Notes under the pieces: model-generated | Database searches by the model: none | The model's input: the letters and a program-made list of their open reading frames with translations, nothing else | What the model was told of the DNA's origin: nothing | Assembly: GCF_000812565.1 (NCBI RefSeq) | Contig: NZ_JTAM01000043.1 | Span: forward strand, 22,603 to 86,602 | DNA: 64,000 bases | Direction: 5' to 3' | DNA from: Flammeovirga sp. OC4 | GTDB lineage: Bacteria > Bacteroidota > Bacteroidia > Cytophagales > Flammeovirgaceae | Program-made: the position numbers and the translations under genes | In this document: piece after piece, positions 27,791-36,960 of the stretch | How the letters are laid out: the number at the start of each line of letters is the position of its first letter | Position numbering within the stretch: the first letter of the stretch is position 1

Positions 27791-29695
27791 TTATTTCTGT
27801 TTTGTATATTCTGGCAGAATATTATAACCTTTCAAGGCTTCATTTAAATTATCTTCAACTATTGGAATCCCTTCATTGTTCATTGCACTTTCTTCCAATT
27901 CCAGCCAAATACCATAATTAAATTCCGGTAAAATTTCCTTGATTTGCTGTTTGTACTTCTTGTAGTTCTTCTCTTGCATATCAAGGCATTTTGACGAAGA
28001 TGATCCATAGTCATACATCGCTTGAAGATTATCTAAAAAACGTTTTGACGCTGCTAATCTCCATTTAATTTCGTCATCTTTAGAAATCAAGAATCTATTT
28101 CTCATTCTATGCATTTCATTATCCAAAATAATATTTTGATTTAGCTGAGCATATGATCTGTCTAAATTGCTGAAAGTATACGTGATGAAATCGGTTTTAT
28201 CTTGTTTGCCTATTATCTGTTTAGGTACCGTATAATCTACCACCGTATTTTTTTCTCTTTTGACCTTCACCTGCATTTTACCTTTCTCCTTTTCTACATA
28301 AAAAGTATGGATCCCTTTTGGTGCAAAGCCTAAGTACTTTTCATTAAAATAGACATCTCCTCCTTCTTTCAAAACCGTCACTACTTCTACACTGTCTAAA
28401 TCTTGCAACTGATACTTTTCTTTATTTCTAAATCTGATTTGAACCCCATTGTTTTGATTCAACTCTCCGGGTAAATAATTTTTAAAAGAAGTAAAAACCA
28501 TGTCTTCATGAGATTCAAAATTACCGTCCAACCATTTGTTTTTATAGTATTTTAAAATCAACCCTAATCCATAACCATGGTGTAATTCTGGAGCAAAGTG
28601 TGAACCATTATCATAATAGTTCCATGAAGACACAAACATCATATTTGCATCTCTCTTTAAGCCTTTCTCCAATAACTTACGTAAGTCTGAAGTCATCTTG
28701 TAATTATGTGCTTTTACAAAGGTCTCTTTGTCGGATATGTTCGTATTTTGTATGATTCGGTTCGTCTTTACACTATGACGGTTGGCGCCTTGAAGATCTG
28801 AATAAACACTTTGTATAAAAGGACGATTTCTTTTCTTACACACTTCCGCCAAACGGTCCATACCTACCTCATAGCTCTGAATACCTCTTAAGGTGTAAAT
28901 AGCTGGGAAGTGATCCAAAACCTGATGCATGAAACGGTTGTTACCAATAAAATCTCCCTGATATACAAAAGCAACATCATCATGCAGTCCTTTCTTAAGG
29001 GAGGTATACACATCCGCTACTTTCTTCATTAAACTTGGATCTTCAAGAAATTGCTTCGTGTACTTTTTTTCCAACCCTTCATCAATTACTTTCTGTGTGA
29101 ACTTAGTGAAGACTATTACTTTATTATTTCCAGTTCTCAACCATTTCTTTGAGTAATTGGTCGACTTGAACAACTCGTTCAATGTATTCTCTACTTTCAT
29201 TAAAAGATATGAAACCGGTATGTTTTGAGTACGGTCCATCTCGACAGCAATAGAGAATTTGAAATCAATATTTTTATCCTCTGCTACTTTTACATAAGCA
29301 GAAAAAATCTTCTTGAATTGTTTGATATAATAGTCTGTTCCCAATGGTCTGAATTCAAACTTAAATCCATCAATGCCCATCAGTTTGGCAGACCTCATTT
29401 CGTATTCATACGAATCGCTATTCTCCATGGGGTTCCCCATCATTGAAACTTGCGGAACAGTTGTTCTATAATACTTTTTTACTTCGGTTTCTCCCAAGGT
29501 GGATTCGTATTTCATCCCTTTCAAATAAGCATCATTGATACTGAAATTATAGTAGGGGTGATTCAGCGCCAAGACTACTTTTTCAGGAAAAAATACGTCA
29601 GCCGTTTCTTGAACTGGATCTGAAACTTGAGCAAAAGCAGTACTGCAAAGGGTGCAGAAATAAAGTAATAAGTGTAGTATAGATTGATATTTCAT
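27791..29695 (-). CDS. GH71/99-like secreted protein, paralogue 2
   Basis: A 634-residue protein with signal peptide about 1-23, closely similar throughout to the downstream paralogue. Shared blocks include VQETADVFFPEK, YLKGMKYESTLGE, KLMGIDGFKFEFRP, DKNIDFKFSI, KKWLRTGNNKV, DDVAFVYQ, HFAPELHHGYGLG, LPGELN and ALKGYNILPEYTKQK. The strand after SSWNYYDNGSHFAPE corresponds to the GH71/99 WN motif. The pair is a tandem duplication kept under selection, as no frame damage is visible. Both sit between a GH42/GH167-like gene and a GH2 gene, which argues for work on the same galactan. It may hydrolyse a glycosidic bond or bind chains; nothing in the sequence decides this. Confidence 0.6.
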   Translation of the reverse strand: MKYQSILHLLLYFCTLCSTAFAQVSDPVQETADVFFPEKVVLALNHPYYNFSINDAYLKGMKYESTLGETEVKKYYRTTVPQVSMMGNPMENSDSYEYEMRSAKLMGIDGFKFEFRPLGTDYYIKQFKKIFSAYVKVAEDKNIDFKFSIAVEMDRTQNIPVSYLLMKVENTLNELFKSTNYSKKWLRTGNNKVIVFTKFTQKVIDEGLEKKYTKQFLEDPSLMKKVADVYTSLKKGLHDDVAFVYQGDFIGNNRFMHQVLDHFPAIYTLRGIQSYEVGMDRLAEVCKKRNRPFIQSVYSDLQGANRHSVKTNRIIQNTNISDKETFVKAHNYKMTSDLRKLLEKGLKRDANMMFVSSWNYYDNGSHFAPELHHGYGLGLILKYYKNKWLDGNFESHEDMVFTSFKNYLPGELNQNNGVQIRFRNKEKYQLQDLDSVEVVTVLKEGGDVYFNEKYLGFAPKGIHTFYVEKEKGKMQVKVKREKNTVVDYTVPKQIIGKQDKTDFITYTFSNLDRSYAQLNQNIILDNEMHRMRNRFLISKDDEIKWRLAASKRFLDNLQAMYDYGSSSSKCLDMQEKNYKKYKQQIKEILPEFNYGIWLELEESAMNNEGIPIVEDNLNEALKGYNILPEYTKQK

Positions 29696-29844
29696 TTCAA
29701 TAAAGTATTAAAAAAATTGTGACTCTAAGTACGTGTTCCATTCACAATATCATCGATAACAGTATTAAAAATCAAGATTCATCAACAAATAGACACTTAT
29801 AAAAACATTATTTGGACGCAAAGAAAACATTTGCAATACTACCT

Positions 29845-32115
29845 TTATAAATCTCCTTTTTGATCAGCACTTACTTTTAGTAAATACACCTGAAGTGGTT
29901 GCATCTTGAAAGTTGGTTGGAGTGTTTCTGACGTAATCACATCTGTTATTTTGATACTTTCTTCCCCCTTTGGTAGATCAATTTTCAATGTTGATTCTGA
30001 CTTTCCAACGTTGACAATAGATACCCACTTGTCTTTTTTCTCATCTTCAAAATAACGCCATACGCAACCTTTATGACTCGTTGCATTTTCTTCTGAAATC
30101 TTTAGTGAAGTTGGAGCTACTAGATCTAAAGTTTTGGCTTGAATTTCATCTGAATTTTGAGCAATAATTAATATTCCTTTTCCGGCTTTCAAAGCAGTTA
30201 AGGACTGACCGTATTCATCTTTCAGAACACTCTTTTTATCCATCACAATTTTTCCACCTTTATCTAAATACGATTGCAAGGCATCTCTTTCGCCAACGGT
30301 CATAAATGGCGTTTCTTCAATCACCACTACATCCCAATCTTGATGAGGTTGTGTATTCAAAATTCCTTCGGTTACAAAACCAACTGCTCTTCCTTCAAAC
30401 AAGAAACGCTCATAGGCATGATACTCTTTGTCCATATGATTGTCGATATTGATAGCTGATGTTTCGGAGTGAAATACACGGATCGGTTTTCTTAATTTCT
30501 GTATCTTAGTCAACAACTCAGCATTGGCATTCATATCCATATACGTCAGTGTAATTTCATTCAATACGCGTGGCATTTGTGTCAAAGAAGCGGCATAGCC
30601 TTTTGAATTTTTTCTTAATGAACCGTCTTCTCCTCTTGGCCAAAACCATGTTTGAATCACATCTAAACCTAACATTGTTGCCAACCAATACGTTGCTCTT
30701 GCGTACTCCGGTTTCATTTTTAATTCTCTAAAACGGATCGTTGAGATAAAGTGGCCTTCTGAATTAAAGACTAACTTTTCTGGACTCACTGATTTCATAA
30801 AATCATATCCCATACACATCTGCCTCCAATCAAAGTAATATTTCGAAGCCCATTCTGGCTCTTTCTTTTGCCACATATCTGAATACACTGCTCCTGCATC
30901 ATTACCAATCACGGTAGATAAAGCTGTCAAAGCCTCTAAATCGATACCATGATCTCTTGTGTTTTCTGAAAAGAGATGAGGCATAATTTTGATATGTGTA
31001 TTTCCTTCAGGGTCGTATTTATGAATTTCATCGGATAAAAACTGAAACCATTCCACTCCTCTCAATTGATTAAAACGCATCCAATCGTACCAAACAGCAG
31101 TTCCTTGTAATTCACCTGCCATCGGGATTGTCACCTTCACACTCTCAAAGTCAGCATAATCTGTTTCCCAAACTTGATTTAATGTCGATATGTTCTGATG
31201 CTTTTCTTTTAGGTAATTTCTAAACTTTTGAAGTGTAAAATCGGAAACCGTACCCGTATCCCATGATTTCGCTTTGGTGTGCCAATGGGGTTCATTCGCA
31301 AGCATATAACCCAAACTACTATACTTCTTTCCTTTGGTATGAGGTATCACTTCTTTAAAAAGTAAACTCACTAATTCTTTGGAAGCAGGATGATCGATAT
31401 CGTAATCAAAATATCTTCTTTTCCCTACTGATGCTTCTGGGTATTTTTCTGTAAACCACTCTGGCGGACTTAAGTGATTGATAAATGCCGTACCAATTCT
31501 ACCGCTTGGTTTATTGATTAAATCTTTCTTGAAACGTTGTTTTAAAGTTCCCTTTTCATCTTCCAAAAAACGTGTAGATAAGAAAATACCATCTAAGTTG
31601 CCATGGTACTCTGTAAGGTAATCCGTCTTCGGTTTCCATGAATAATCCGCTAAGAAAACAGGCTGACCATTGTACATCACATCATCACCGACAATTTTCG
31701 TTTTGCTCCAATCAATAATCGGCACCTCTTGTTTACTGATTTTGCCTTTTAATGCTAACGATAATCTTTCTTTTCCTTCTTCCAACATCAGTAAGATTTC
31801 ATTTCTTTCGAAAGTCGGCAATTCCTCCGCTGTCTTACGTGCCTCTTCCTTATACTTCTTTACTTTCTTAAATAAGGCTTCGTTTCTGTCAATGTTCTTT
31901 TCGTCCCAATCAGCAAATTGACCGCATATTTCAGCCGTTCTGATTGTACTTTTCTCTTTTGTCACATCAATCCCTTTCTTCTCCGCTTTTTTAATCAGCG
32001 TTTGAAGGGCTTTTTGTTTGGTGGCTATCGCTTCTTTTAAATCTTGTGCTTGTGCAGAAAATGTGATACACAATAATAGAAGGATAAAAAATGGATAGTT
32101 TGTTTGTCGTTTCAT
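29845..32115 (-). CDS. Clan GH-A glycosidase, GH42/GH167-like (candidate exo-beta-carrageenase)
   Basis: A secreted protein of 756 residues from the chosen ATG (MKRQTNYPFFILLLL; an upstream ATG would add 15 residues inside a repeat). After the signal peptide comes a charged helical, probably coiled-coil region of about 100 residues. A (beta/alpha)8 barrel follows with acid/base candidate Glu275 in LANEPHWH and nucleophile candidate Glu453 in VFNSEGHFIS. A GH42-type flavodoxin-like domain (WDVVVIEETPFM, GKGILIIAQN) and a terminal beta domain end it. GH42 relatives in carrageenan loci were reclassified as GH167, exo-enzymes releasing neocarrabiose; the context fits. GH50 agarase is an alternative. 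The helical N-terminal region is not usual for these families. Confidence 0.65.
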   Translation of the reverse strand: MKRQTNYPFFILLLLCITFSAQAQDLKEAIATKQKALQTLIKKAEKKGIDVTKEKSTIRTAEICGQFADWDEKNIDRNEALFKKVKKYKEEARKTAEELPTFERNEILLMLEEGKERLSLALKGKISKQEVPIIDWSKTKIVGDDVMYNGQPVFLADYSWKPKTDYLTEYHGNLDGIFLSTRFLEDEKGTLKQRFKKDLINKPSGRIGTAFINHLSPPEWFTEKYPEASVGKRRYFDYDIDHPASKELVSLLFKEVIPHTKGKKYSSLGYMLANEPHWHTKAKSWDTGTVSDFTLQKFRNYLKEKHQNISTLNQVWETDYADFESVKVTIPMAGELQGTAVWYDWMRFNQLRGVEWFQFLSDEIHKYDPEGNTHIKIMPHLFSENTRDHGIDLEALTALSTVIGNDAGAVYSDMWQKKEPEWASKYYFDWRQMCMGYDFMKSVSPEKLVFNSEGHFISTIRFRELKMKPEYARATYWLATMLGLDVIQTWFWPRGEDGSLRKNSKGYAASLTQMPRVLNEITLTYMDMNANAELLTKIQKLRKPIRVFHSETSAINIDNHMDKEYHAYERFLFEGRAVGFVTEGILNTQPHQDWDVVVIEETPFMTVGERDALQSYLDKGGKIVMDKKSVLKDEYGQSLTALKAGKGILIIAQNSDEIQAKTLDLVAPTSLKISEENATSHKGCVWRYFEDEKKDKWVSIVNVGKSESTLKIDLPKGEESIKITDVITSETLQPTFKMQPLQVYLLKVSADQKGDL

Positions 32116-32132
32116 ATTCGTAAGTATTATTA

Positions 32133-32284
32133 GTGGCTCGCACACCACGACTAAAGTCATGGGCTAGTGATACTGACTCCAACAACACTAAAGTGATGTT
32201 TCCGTTTTTAACCTTCAAGACTTCAGTCTTGATTAGGTTACTCTATCACCTGCCCATAGTTTTAACTATGGTGTACGAACCACC
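32133..32284 (+). repeat. REPIN-like four-hairpin repeat, copy 1
   Basis: Same plan as the copies at 42772 and 43447. It has outer hairpins CACGACT-aa-AGTCATG and CATAGTT-tt-AACTATG, central hairpins CAACACT-aa-AGTGATG (imperfect) and CAAGACT-tc-AGTCTTG, and diverged ends (CACACCACG and GGTGTACG). It lies between the start of the GH42/GH167-like gene and the small T9SS protein gene. Confidence 0.85.
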
Positions 32285-32287
32285 TGT

Positions 32288-33010
32288 TTATTTCTTCAAA
32301 ACTCTAAAAGTCTCTTCCCCCTCAACCGTTACATAATAGGTTCCTTTTTGAAGTGATTCCATTTCCAAAACAGTATTATAATCGTGGCTTCTCAACGAAA
32401 GTACTTTTTTCGCATTACTATCGAAAACTGTAATGTCGTATTCTTTTTGAGTGCCATTGATATGCAACTGACCTACCGTTGGATTAGGGAAAACTTCAAA
32501 TAGAGGTTTCACTTCTTTAGTTTGCATCAATAATTTAATTGGAAATTGATGCCCTTCGTACATTTCAAAATCATAACCCAAAGAAGGAAAGGTTTGACCG
32601 AATTGAGACGGCATGTAATACACCTTCGCAAAAGGGTCTGAAACATCCGCCTTAAGGTGTTTTCCTTCCGACTTGTAATTGGTCATAATCCAATATTTTC
32701 CTTTTTCCAATTCGATATCTTGAATGGACAATTGGAAGTTTTTCTCTGAGAGTTGTACTACCTCTGAAGTAAATAACAACTCCCCTGGACCATCATTATC
32801 ATCAGCATAAATTCCAAATTGGACTTCTACTTCGGTTCCATTGTTTTCTAATTGAATACCATTGACTGTCCCATCATTTTCTAAGAGATAAGGAACTCCT
32901 ACTACATAATCAGAAGATGATAAAATATCGGTATCGAAGGCGGTTGTTTTATTTTGAGCGAATAAAAATGTTGTATTCAACAAAAGCGAAATCAAAAATA
33001 GCTTTTTCAT
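32288..33010 (-). CDS. Small secreted beta-sandwich protein with T9SS sorting domain
   Basis: I do not recognise the family. From the ATG at 33010 (MKKLFLISLLLNTTFLFAQ, a clear signal peptide) the protein has about 240 residues. Residues 20-155 look like an all-beta domain (VGVPYLLENDGTVNGIQLEN, YWIMTNYKSEG) resembling choice-of-anchor or glycan-binding modules. Residues from about 170 are a type A T9SS sorting domain (FEVFPNPTVGQLHI). So it is a surface or released protein with no catalytic domain visible. It follows the distant GH82-like gene by about 30 bases in one transcript, so a glycan-binding partner of that protein is a reasonable guess. A longer upstream start would run into the GH82-like gene and is rejected. 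Confidence 0.75.
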   Translation of the reverse strand: MKKLFLISLLLNTTFLFAQNKTTAFDTDILSSSDYVVGVPYLLENDGTVNGIQLENNGTEVEVQFGIYADDNDGPGELLFTSEVVQLSEKNFQLSIQDIELEKGKYWIMTNYKSEGKHLKADVSDPFAKVYYMPSQFGQTFPSLGYDFEMYEGHQFPIKLLMQTKEVKPLFEVFPNPTVGQLHINGTQKEYDITVFDSNAKKVLSLRSHDYNTVLEMESLQKGTYYVTVEGEETFRVLKK

Positions 33011-33038
33011 GTTTTCTTTGTTTAAAAGGTTTAAGAGA

Positions 33039-34526
33039 TTATTCATAGATATAGTCGTCGTCTGAAGCGCCGGTGGTAATGACTCTGGCTTCATTTCTAT
33101 ACACTACTTTATCTCCCGAAAAAGCTCCTCCTTGTACTGTAATCGCTGATTCGTTCGGAATATTTACATTGTATCGGCCCGTGATATTTCCAACTGTATT
33201 TTGAGAGAATTTAGCCGTAAACATGATCGGTGCGATAGGATGCGTTTTATAACGCTGTCCGCCGGCATCTTTGATAATCAATGAATACACTCCCGGTTTT
33301 GGCGATCTGCTGTTTCTCACCGTCACCAATTTTTGACGGGCCAATTCAGTCATAAATCTCAACCCTTCAATTCCTGTATCTGCCGGATAATTGGAAGCGA
33401 CAAGGTTGTTTGTGCCATTAGAAACTCTATTGGTGATGGTCTGCTTAAAAGTGATATTCTCAAATGTGGCATTTGTAAATTTCCCTCTTCTTGATTGTGG
33501 CAATAAACTCGCTGACGCAATGTAAAGGGTCGATAAACTATTTTCTGCATACAGATCCGTAGCGTAAATGTTATTACAAATCTTAGAGTGAGGTTTGATG
33601 AACAAAGCGCAAAAACCTAATTTATTCGATACATTTTTGATGTAAATATCATCAATTGAACCCATTTTTTGATTTGGGGTTAAATTCAAATCATCATTGG
33701 CTTTTCCACTTCCCGGCTCCAGTCTTACCGTGATTCCTTGCTCCCCTTCCAAATTCTCCATGTAAATACGCTTTCCACTGAAAGGCTGTACCAAGGCATA
33801 TCCTGTTCCAATTCCCGTTGCTTTTGCATTTTTCACCACGCCTTGCATAGGAATTCTATTGAATGTCGATAAATCATAATTCAATCGACCACTGGAGTCT
33901 CTTCCTAAGAATTTACTATCGGCCACCAAAAACACGGAAGGGTTTAAAGTGTAATTATCCGTGATGATAAATCTCGAAATCGCAAAATTCTTAACATAGG
34001 CTACCTTAAATGGTGTAGCTGTTTCGAGCGGTGCAAAATTGCTTAAATCAATCTCAAACCAAGTCGATGCACTTTCTGAAGCACCAATAATTTCAACATT
34101 GGAAATCACGGCTTGATTAGTACTAGAATTTCTACCTAAATTAAATAAGGTATTGTTCCCTCCACTTCTATCAATGATAAATTTCACATTGTTGCCAACC
34201 TCAATTCTGATATTGGATTTAAGGTTGATCTGCCCCAAAGTATACGTCCCTGGGTTGAACTTGATAACACCTCCACCAAGGCCAGAAAGCCGATCAATTT
34301 CACTATTGATTTGTGAAGCTGTCGCAATACCATCTCTATACACAACAGTCTCATTGACCGTCACTTTATCAATAAAGAAGGTGAGGTTTTTAGTACCTAC
34401 AGTTGCTCGTGTTGTACCCACTGTTCGTTGAGCATAGGTGGAAAAGTGCAGACACAACGAAGTCATGCCTATTAAAAGTAACTTGCCAATCCAGTTACTC
34501 TTAATGTGATTGTAAGAATAATTCAT
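33039..34526 (-). CDS. Distant GH82-like right-handed beta-helix protein, also lacking the catalytic base
   Basis: A secreted 495-residue protein (signal peptide about 1-32, YAQ). It shares the GH82 order of blocks with the protein at 17425-18690 and with iota-carrageenase: GGGVIKFNPGTYTLGQINLK, LKSNIRIEVG, GTGYALVQPF, GITVRLEPG and ALFIKPHSK. Gln247, Glu270 and His313 match the catalytic Gln, Glu and His; the position of the base Asp is Gly272. The C-terminal 100 residues are unlike the other copy. It may be a galactanase of new specificity or a binding protein. The small T9SS protein follows within the same transcript. The polysaccharide-lyase or pectinase beta-helix families are an alternative, but the block order fits GH82 better. 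Confidence 0.68.
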   Translation of the reverse strand: MNYSYNHIKSNWIGKLLLIGMTSLCLHFSTYAQRTVGTTRATVGTKNLTFFIDKVTVNETVVYRDGIATASQINSEIDRLSGLGGGVIKFNPGTYTLGQINLKSNIRIEVGNNVKFIIDRSGGNNTLFNLGRNSSTNQAVISNVEIIGASESASTWFEIDLSNFAPLETATPFKVAYVKNFAISRFIITDNYTLNPSVFLVADSKFLGRDSSGRLNYDLSTFNRIPMQGVVKNAKATGIGTGYALVQPFSGKRIYMENLEGEQGITVRLEPGSGKANDDLNLTPNQKMGSIDDIYIKNVSNKLGFCALFIKPHSKICNNIYATDLYAENSLSTLYIASASLLPQSRRGKFTNATFENITFKQTITNRVSNGTNNLVASNYPADTGIEGLRFMTELARQKLVTVRNSRSPKPGVYSLIIKDAGGQRYKTHPIAPIMFTAKFSQNTVGNITGRYNVNIPNESAITVQGGAFSGDKVVYRNEARVITTGASDDDYIYE

Positions 34527-34766
34527 TGTTCATTTCATTTACAGAGTATCTTATTTAATACTCTAATTTTCATTTCAATATTATAGCTAGCTGTTGATCT
34601 CAATACTTAGTTTGCAAACTGCTTGAATTGATTTCTGGCTCTAATGTAGATTGAAATAACAAAATGAACGTTGTTTTCCGTTAGAATGATGTTTCTATTG
34701 CAATGAAAATGAATGTACAATCAGGCACATTAAAATGATGGTAGGTTACGTGGGAATAACGTTAAT

Positions 34767-34916
34767 GGTTTGTGCACCATGATTAAAATCATGGGCAGGT
34801 GATACTGACTCCAACAACACTAAAGTGATGTTTCCGTTTTTAAACCTTCAAGACTTCAGTCTTGGAAAGGTTTGTTTATCACCTGCCCATAGTTTTAACT
34901 ATGGTGCATGAACCAC
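34767..34916 (+). repeat. REPIN-like four-hairpin repeat, copy 2
   Basis: Ends GGTTTGTGCACC and GGTGCATGAACC are inverted with one mismatch. Inside are ATGATTaaAATCAT, the block GGGCAGGTGATACTGACTCC, CAAGACTtcAGTCTTG and CATAGTTttAACTATG. It lies in the 653-base gap between the distant GH82-like and GH110 genes, 34 bases from a second, different repeat. Confidence 0.85.
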
Positions 34917-34949
34917 TTGAATTAAGTACTATGAAAGTAGATATGCAAT

Positions 34950-35152
34950 GCTTCGTAGACCCATAATTGAAATTATGGGCTTTTGGGAAGATATCTCATT
35001 TATCAACTTTTGATTAATATATTTTGACTTCTCTGTATTTTGAAAGATAAAAGAACTCAAATACATTGAAAAAACATAAAGTTTATAATAGAAGTTGAAA
35101 AGAAGGATAGCCTCCCAAAAGCCCATGACTTCTAGTCATGGTGCACGAAATT
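34950..35152 (+). repeat. REPIN-like repeat, second subtype
   Basis: The outer hairpins are CCATAATT-ga-AATTATGG at the left and CCATGACT-tct-AGTCATGG at the right, next to GTGCACGAAA. Just inside, GGGCTTTTGGGA and TCCCAAAAGCCC form a perfect 12-bp inverted repeat, where the first subtype has GGGCAGGTGATA. The interior of about 105 bases is AT-rich and has no gene. Confidence 0.8.
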
Positions 35153-35179
35153 TAGCCAACCCCTTCTTCCATCAAAAAA

Positions 35180-36952
35180 TCACATATCTCTCAACTGACC
35201 ATCTTCTTTAATGATCACTTCCTCAAAACCTTTGATTTTGTTTTTACCAATTTCCACATTCTTACAGTGGTTGAATTCAAAAATTGGACGATCAGGGTGG
35301 ATCTCTTCTAATTCATTATTTTTGATGATTTCGTTTCCTTTTATCAATAAACCATCCACATTATACGCCCATACAATTCTGCTATCAAAAGTGTTGATTT
35401 TGTTATTGATAAAGCGGATGTTTCTATCATAAATTGCTTTCTTATCGGTTGCTTTTCCTAATCTTGGTGTGATATAAAGCACCGCATGTTCCATTCCACT
35501 TGTGGCACAATTATAAAAAGTGTTGTTCTGAATCAATACATCTTCTACCTGCCCCGATTCAAACCAATGGAATGATTCTCCTCTAAAGAAAACGGCCGAC
35601 ATACTTGATGAAAAGTAGTTCTCTTCAATCACAATTTTCTCTGGCGTTTTCAGTACAATATTTCTCGCTCTATGATTTTGCATGGTACATCCTCTCATTG
35701 TAAACTCCGGATTCCATGTTTTATTTTCCATCAAATCACCACTTTTCAGTGCCGATGGAAGATCATTTTCAAACGTCAACTGAGTGTATTCCTCATTGAG
35801 TTCTTTATAAGAAGCTACTTTTAAAACTTTCGCTTGACGGTCTGGACTTGGTTGGTGAATCCACCAAATTTCATCTCCTTTTCCAGCAAACTGAAAACCG
35901 TATTGTTGGTAGTGTTCCAACTTCACAATCACACTTCTTTTATCTACTACTTTATCAATAGAAACATATGTTCCATGCACGTTAGTGGCATCATCCAGCA
36001 TATTTTCAAAACGACAATTTTCCACCAAAACTTTTCCTTTTACATTACAAAAGTGTGTGGCATCAGCAGTAGATGAAATCAATCGATCGCTGTCTTTACT
36101 TGTGTATACACCACTGTTTTTGATAATTACATTTTCACTTCTCTCTGCCAAAAAGCCCATTCCTAGAGCATGATGAACAATTACATTATCAAAAGAAATA
36201 TCTTTAGAAGAGATCATTTGAAAAGCGGGTGCATATCGGTTATCGCCATGCGGTCCTTTAAAATTGATCTTACTGTTTAATGTAGGAAACTGTCTCATTG
36301 GACCATGGAAACGGTACTTATTGCCCTCTAAGCGTTCTACTTTTTCAGGTCGTCCATTTAAATCCAATGCTCCGTGTGCCACTGCTTTTGTTTTCGGATC
36401 AAAAGTCAATGTGTTTCCTAAACTAGAGTAAGTGAAATGCTTGATATTAGGAAACTGTAATTGTCCTTTTCTAAGTTGGAATGAATATCCCTCTGTATCC
36501 ATTACTACATCCATCCACTCTTCTTTTTCATTGACGGCTACGACCTTTCCCTGTATTGTAAAAGGTACTTTCCAGTCAATTTTGATGTTTTTGATGCTTA
36601 CATTCTGACAATTTTCAATCAAGAAAGGAAACATCTGACCATTAAAAATCAGCTCCGTATTTTTGCCTTCAATGGTTACTTTTTCAAAGTTTTCAAAAGG
36701 GAAAGCAATACGTTTGATTCCGTTTTTATGGTTGGTGATAGGACAGTATTTTTCGTAGGCGAAATCAGGTTGGAAATAATATTTCCCTTCCTCAAAAACC
36801 AATTTAATTTCTTTGTCATTTGCGTTTTCAATCGCTTCACGTATTATGGGAGTCATATCCCTGTCCCCTTGACGAGGAATAGGAATAATTTTCTCCGCAT
36901 AAGATGGTACCACGAATACCAAAATTAGAAATTGAATTATGAATAATTTCAT
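35180..36952 (-). CDS. GH110 family alpha-galactosidase-like enzyme 1
   Basis: A secreted 590-residue right-handed beta-helix protein (signal peptide about 1-19). The GH110 signature STADATHF ... ENMLDDATNVHGTYV gives Asp297, Asp320 and Asp321. Their spacing (23 and 24) is that of the catalytic aspartates known in marine GH110 enzymes. GH110 enzymes release terminal alpha-1,3-galactose with inversion; in carrageenan and related loci they act on galactose-capped oligosaccharides. It starts eight bases after the GH2 stop, so the two are one operon and could remove alpha- and beta-galactose in turn. A second GH110 gene lies at 57719-59704. Family is confident, natural substrate inferred. Confidence 0.9.
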   Translation of the reverse strand: MKLFIIQFLILVFVVPSYAEKIIPIPRQGDRDMTPIIREAIENANDKEIKLVFEEGKYYFQPDFAYEKYCPITNHKNGIKRIAFPFENFEKVTIEGKNTELIFNGQMFPFLIENCQNVSIKNIKIDWKVPFTIQGKVVAVNEKEEWMDVVMDTEGYSFQLRKGQLQFPNIKHFTYSSLGNTLTFDPKTKAVAHGALDLNGRPEKVERLEGNKYRFHGPMRQFPTLNSKINFKGPHGDNRYAPAFQMISSKDISFDNVIVHHALGMGFLAERSENVIIKNSGVYTSKDSDRLISSTADATHFCNVKGKVLVENCRFENMLDDATNVHGTYVSIDKVVDKRSVIVKLEHYQQYGFQFAGKGDEIWWIHQPSPDRQAKVLKVASYKELNEEYTQLTFENDLPSALKSGDLMENKTWNPEFTMRGCTMQNHRARNIVLKTPEKIVIEENYFSSSMSAVFFRGESFHWFESGQVEDVLIQNNTFYNCATSGMEHAVLYITPRLGKATDKKAIYDRNIRFINNKINTFDSRIVWAYNVDGLLIKGNEIIKNNELEEIHPDRPIFEFNHCKNVEIGKNKIKGFEEVIIKEDGQLRDM

Positions 36953-36960
36953 GTCGTTTG

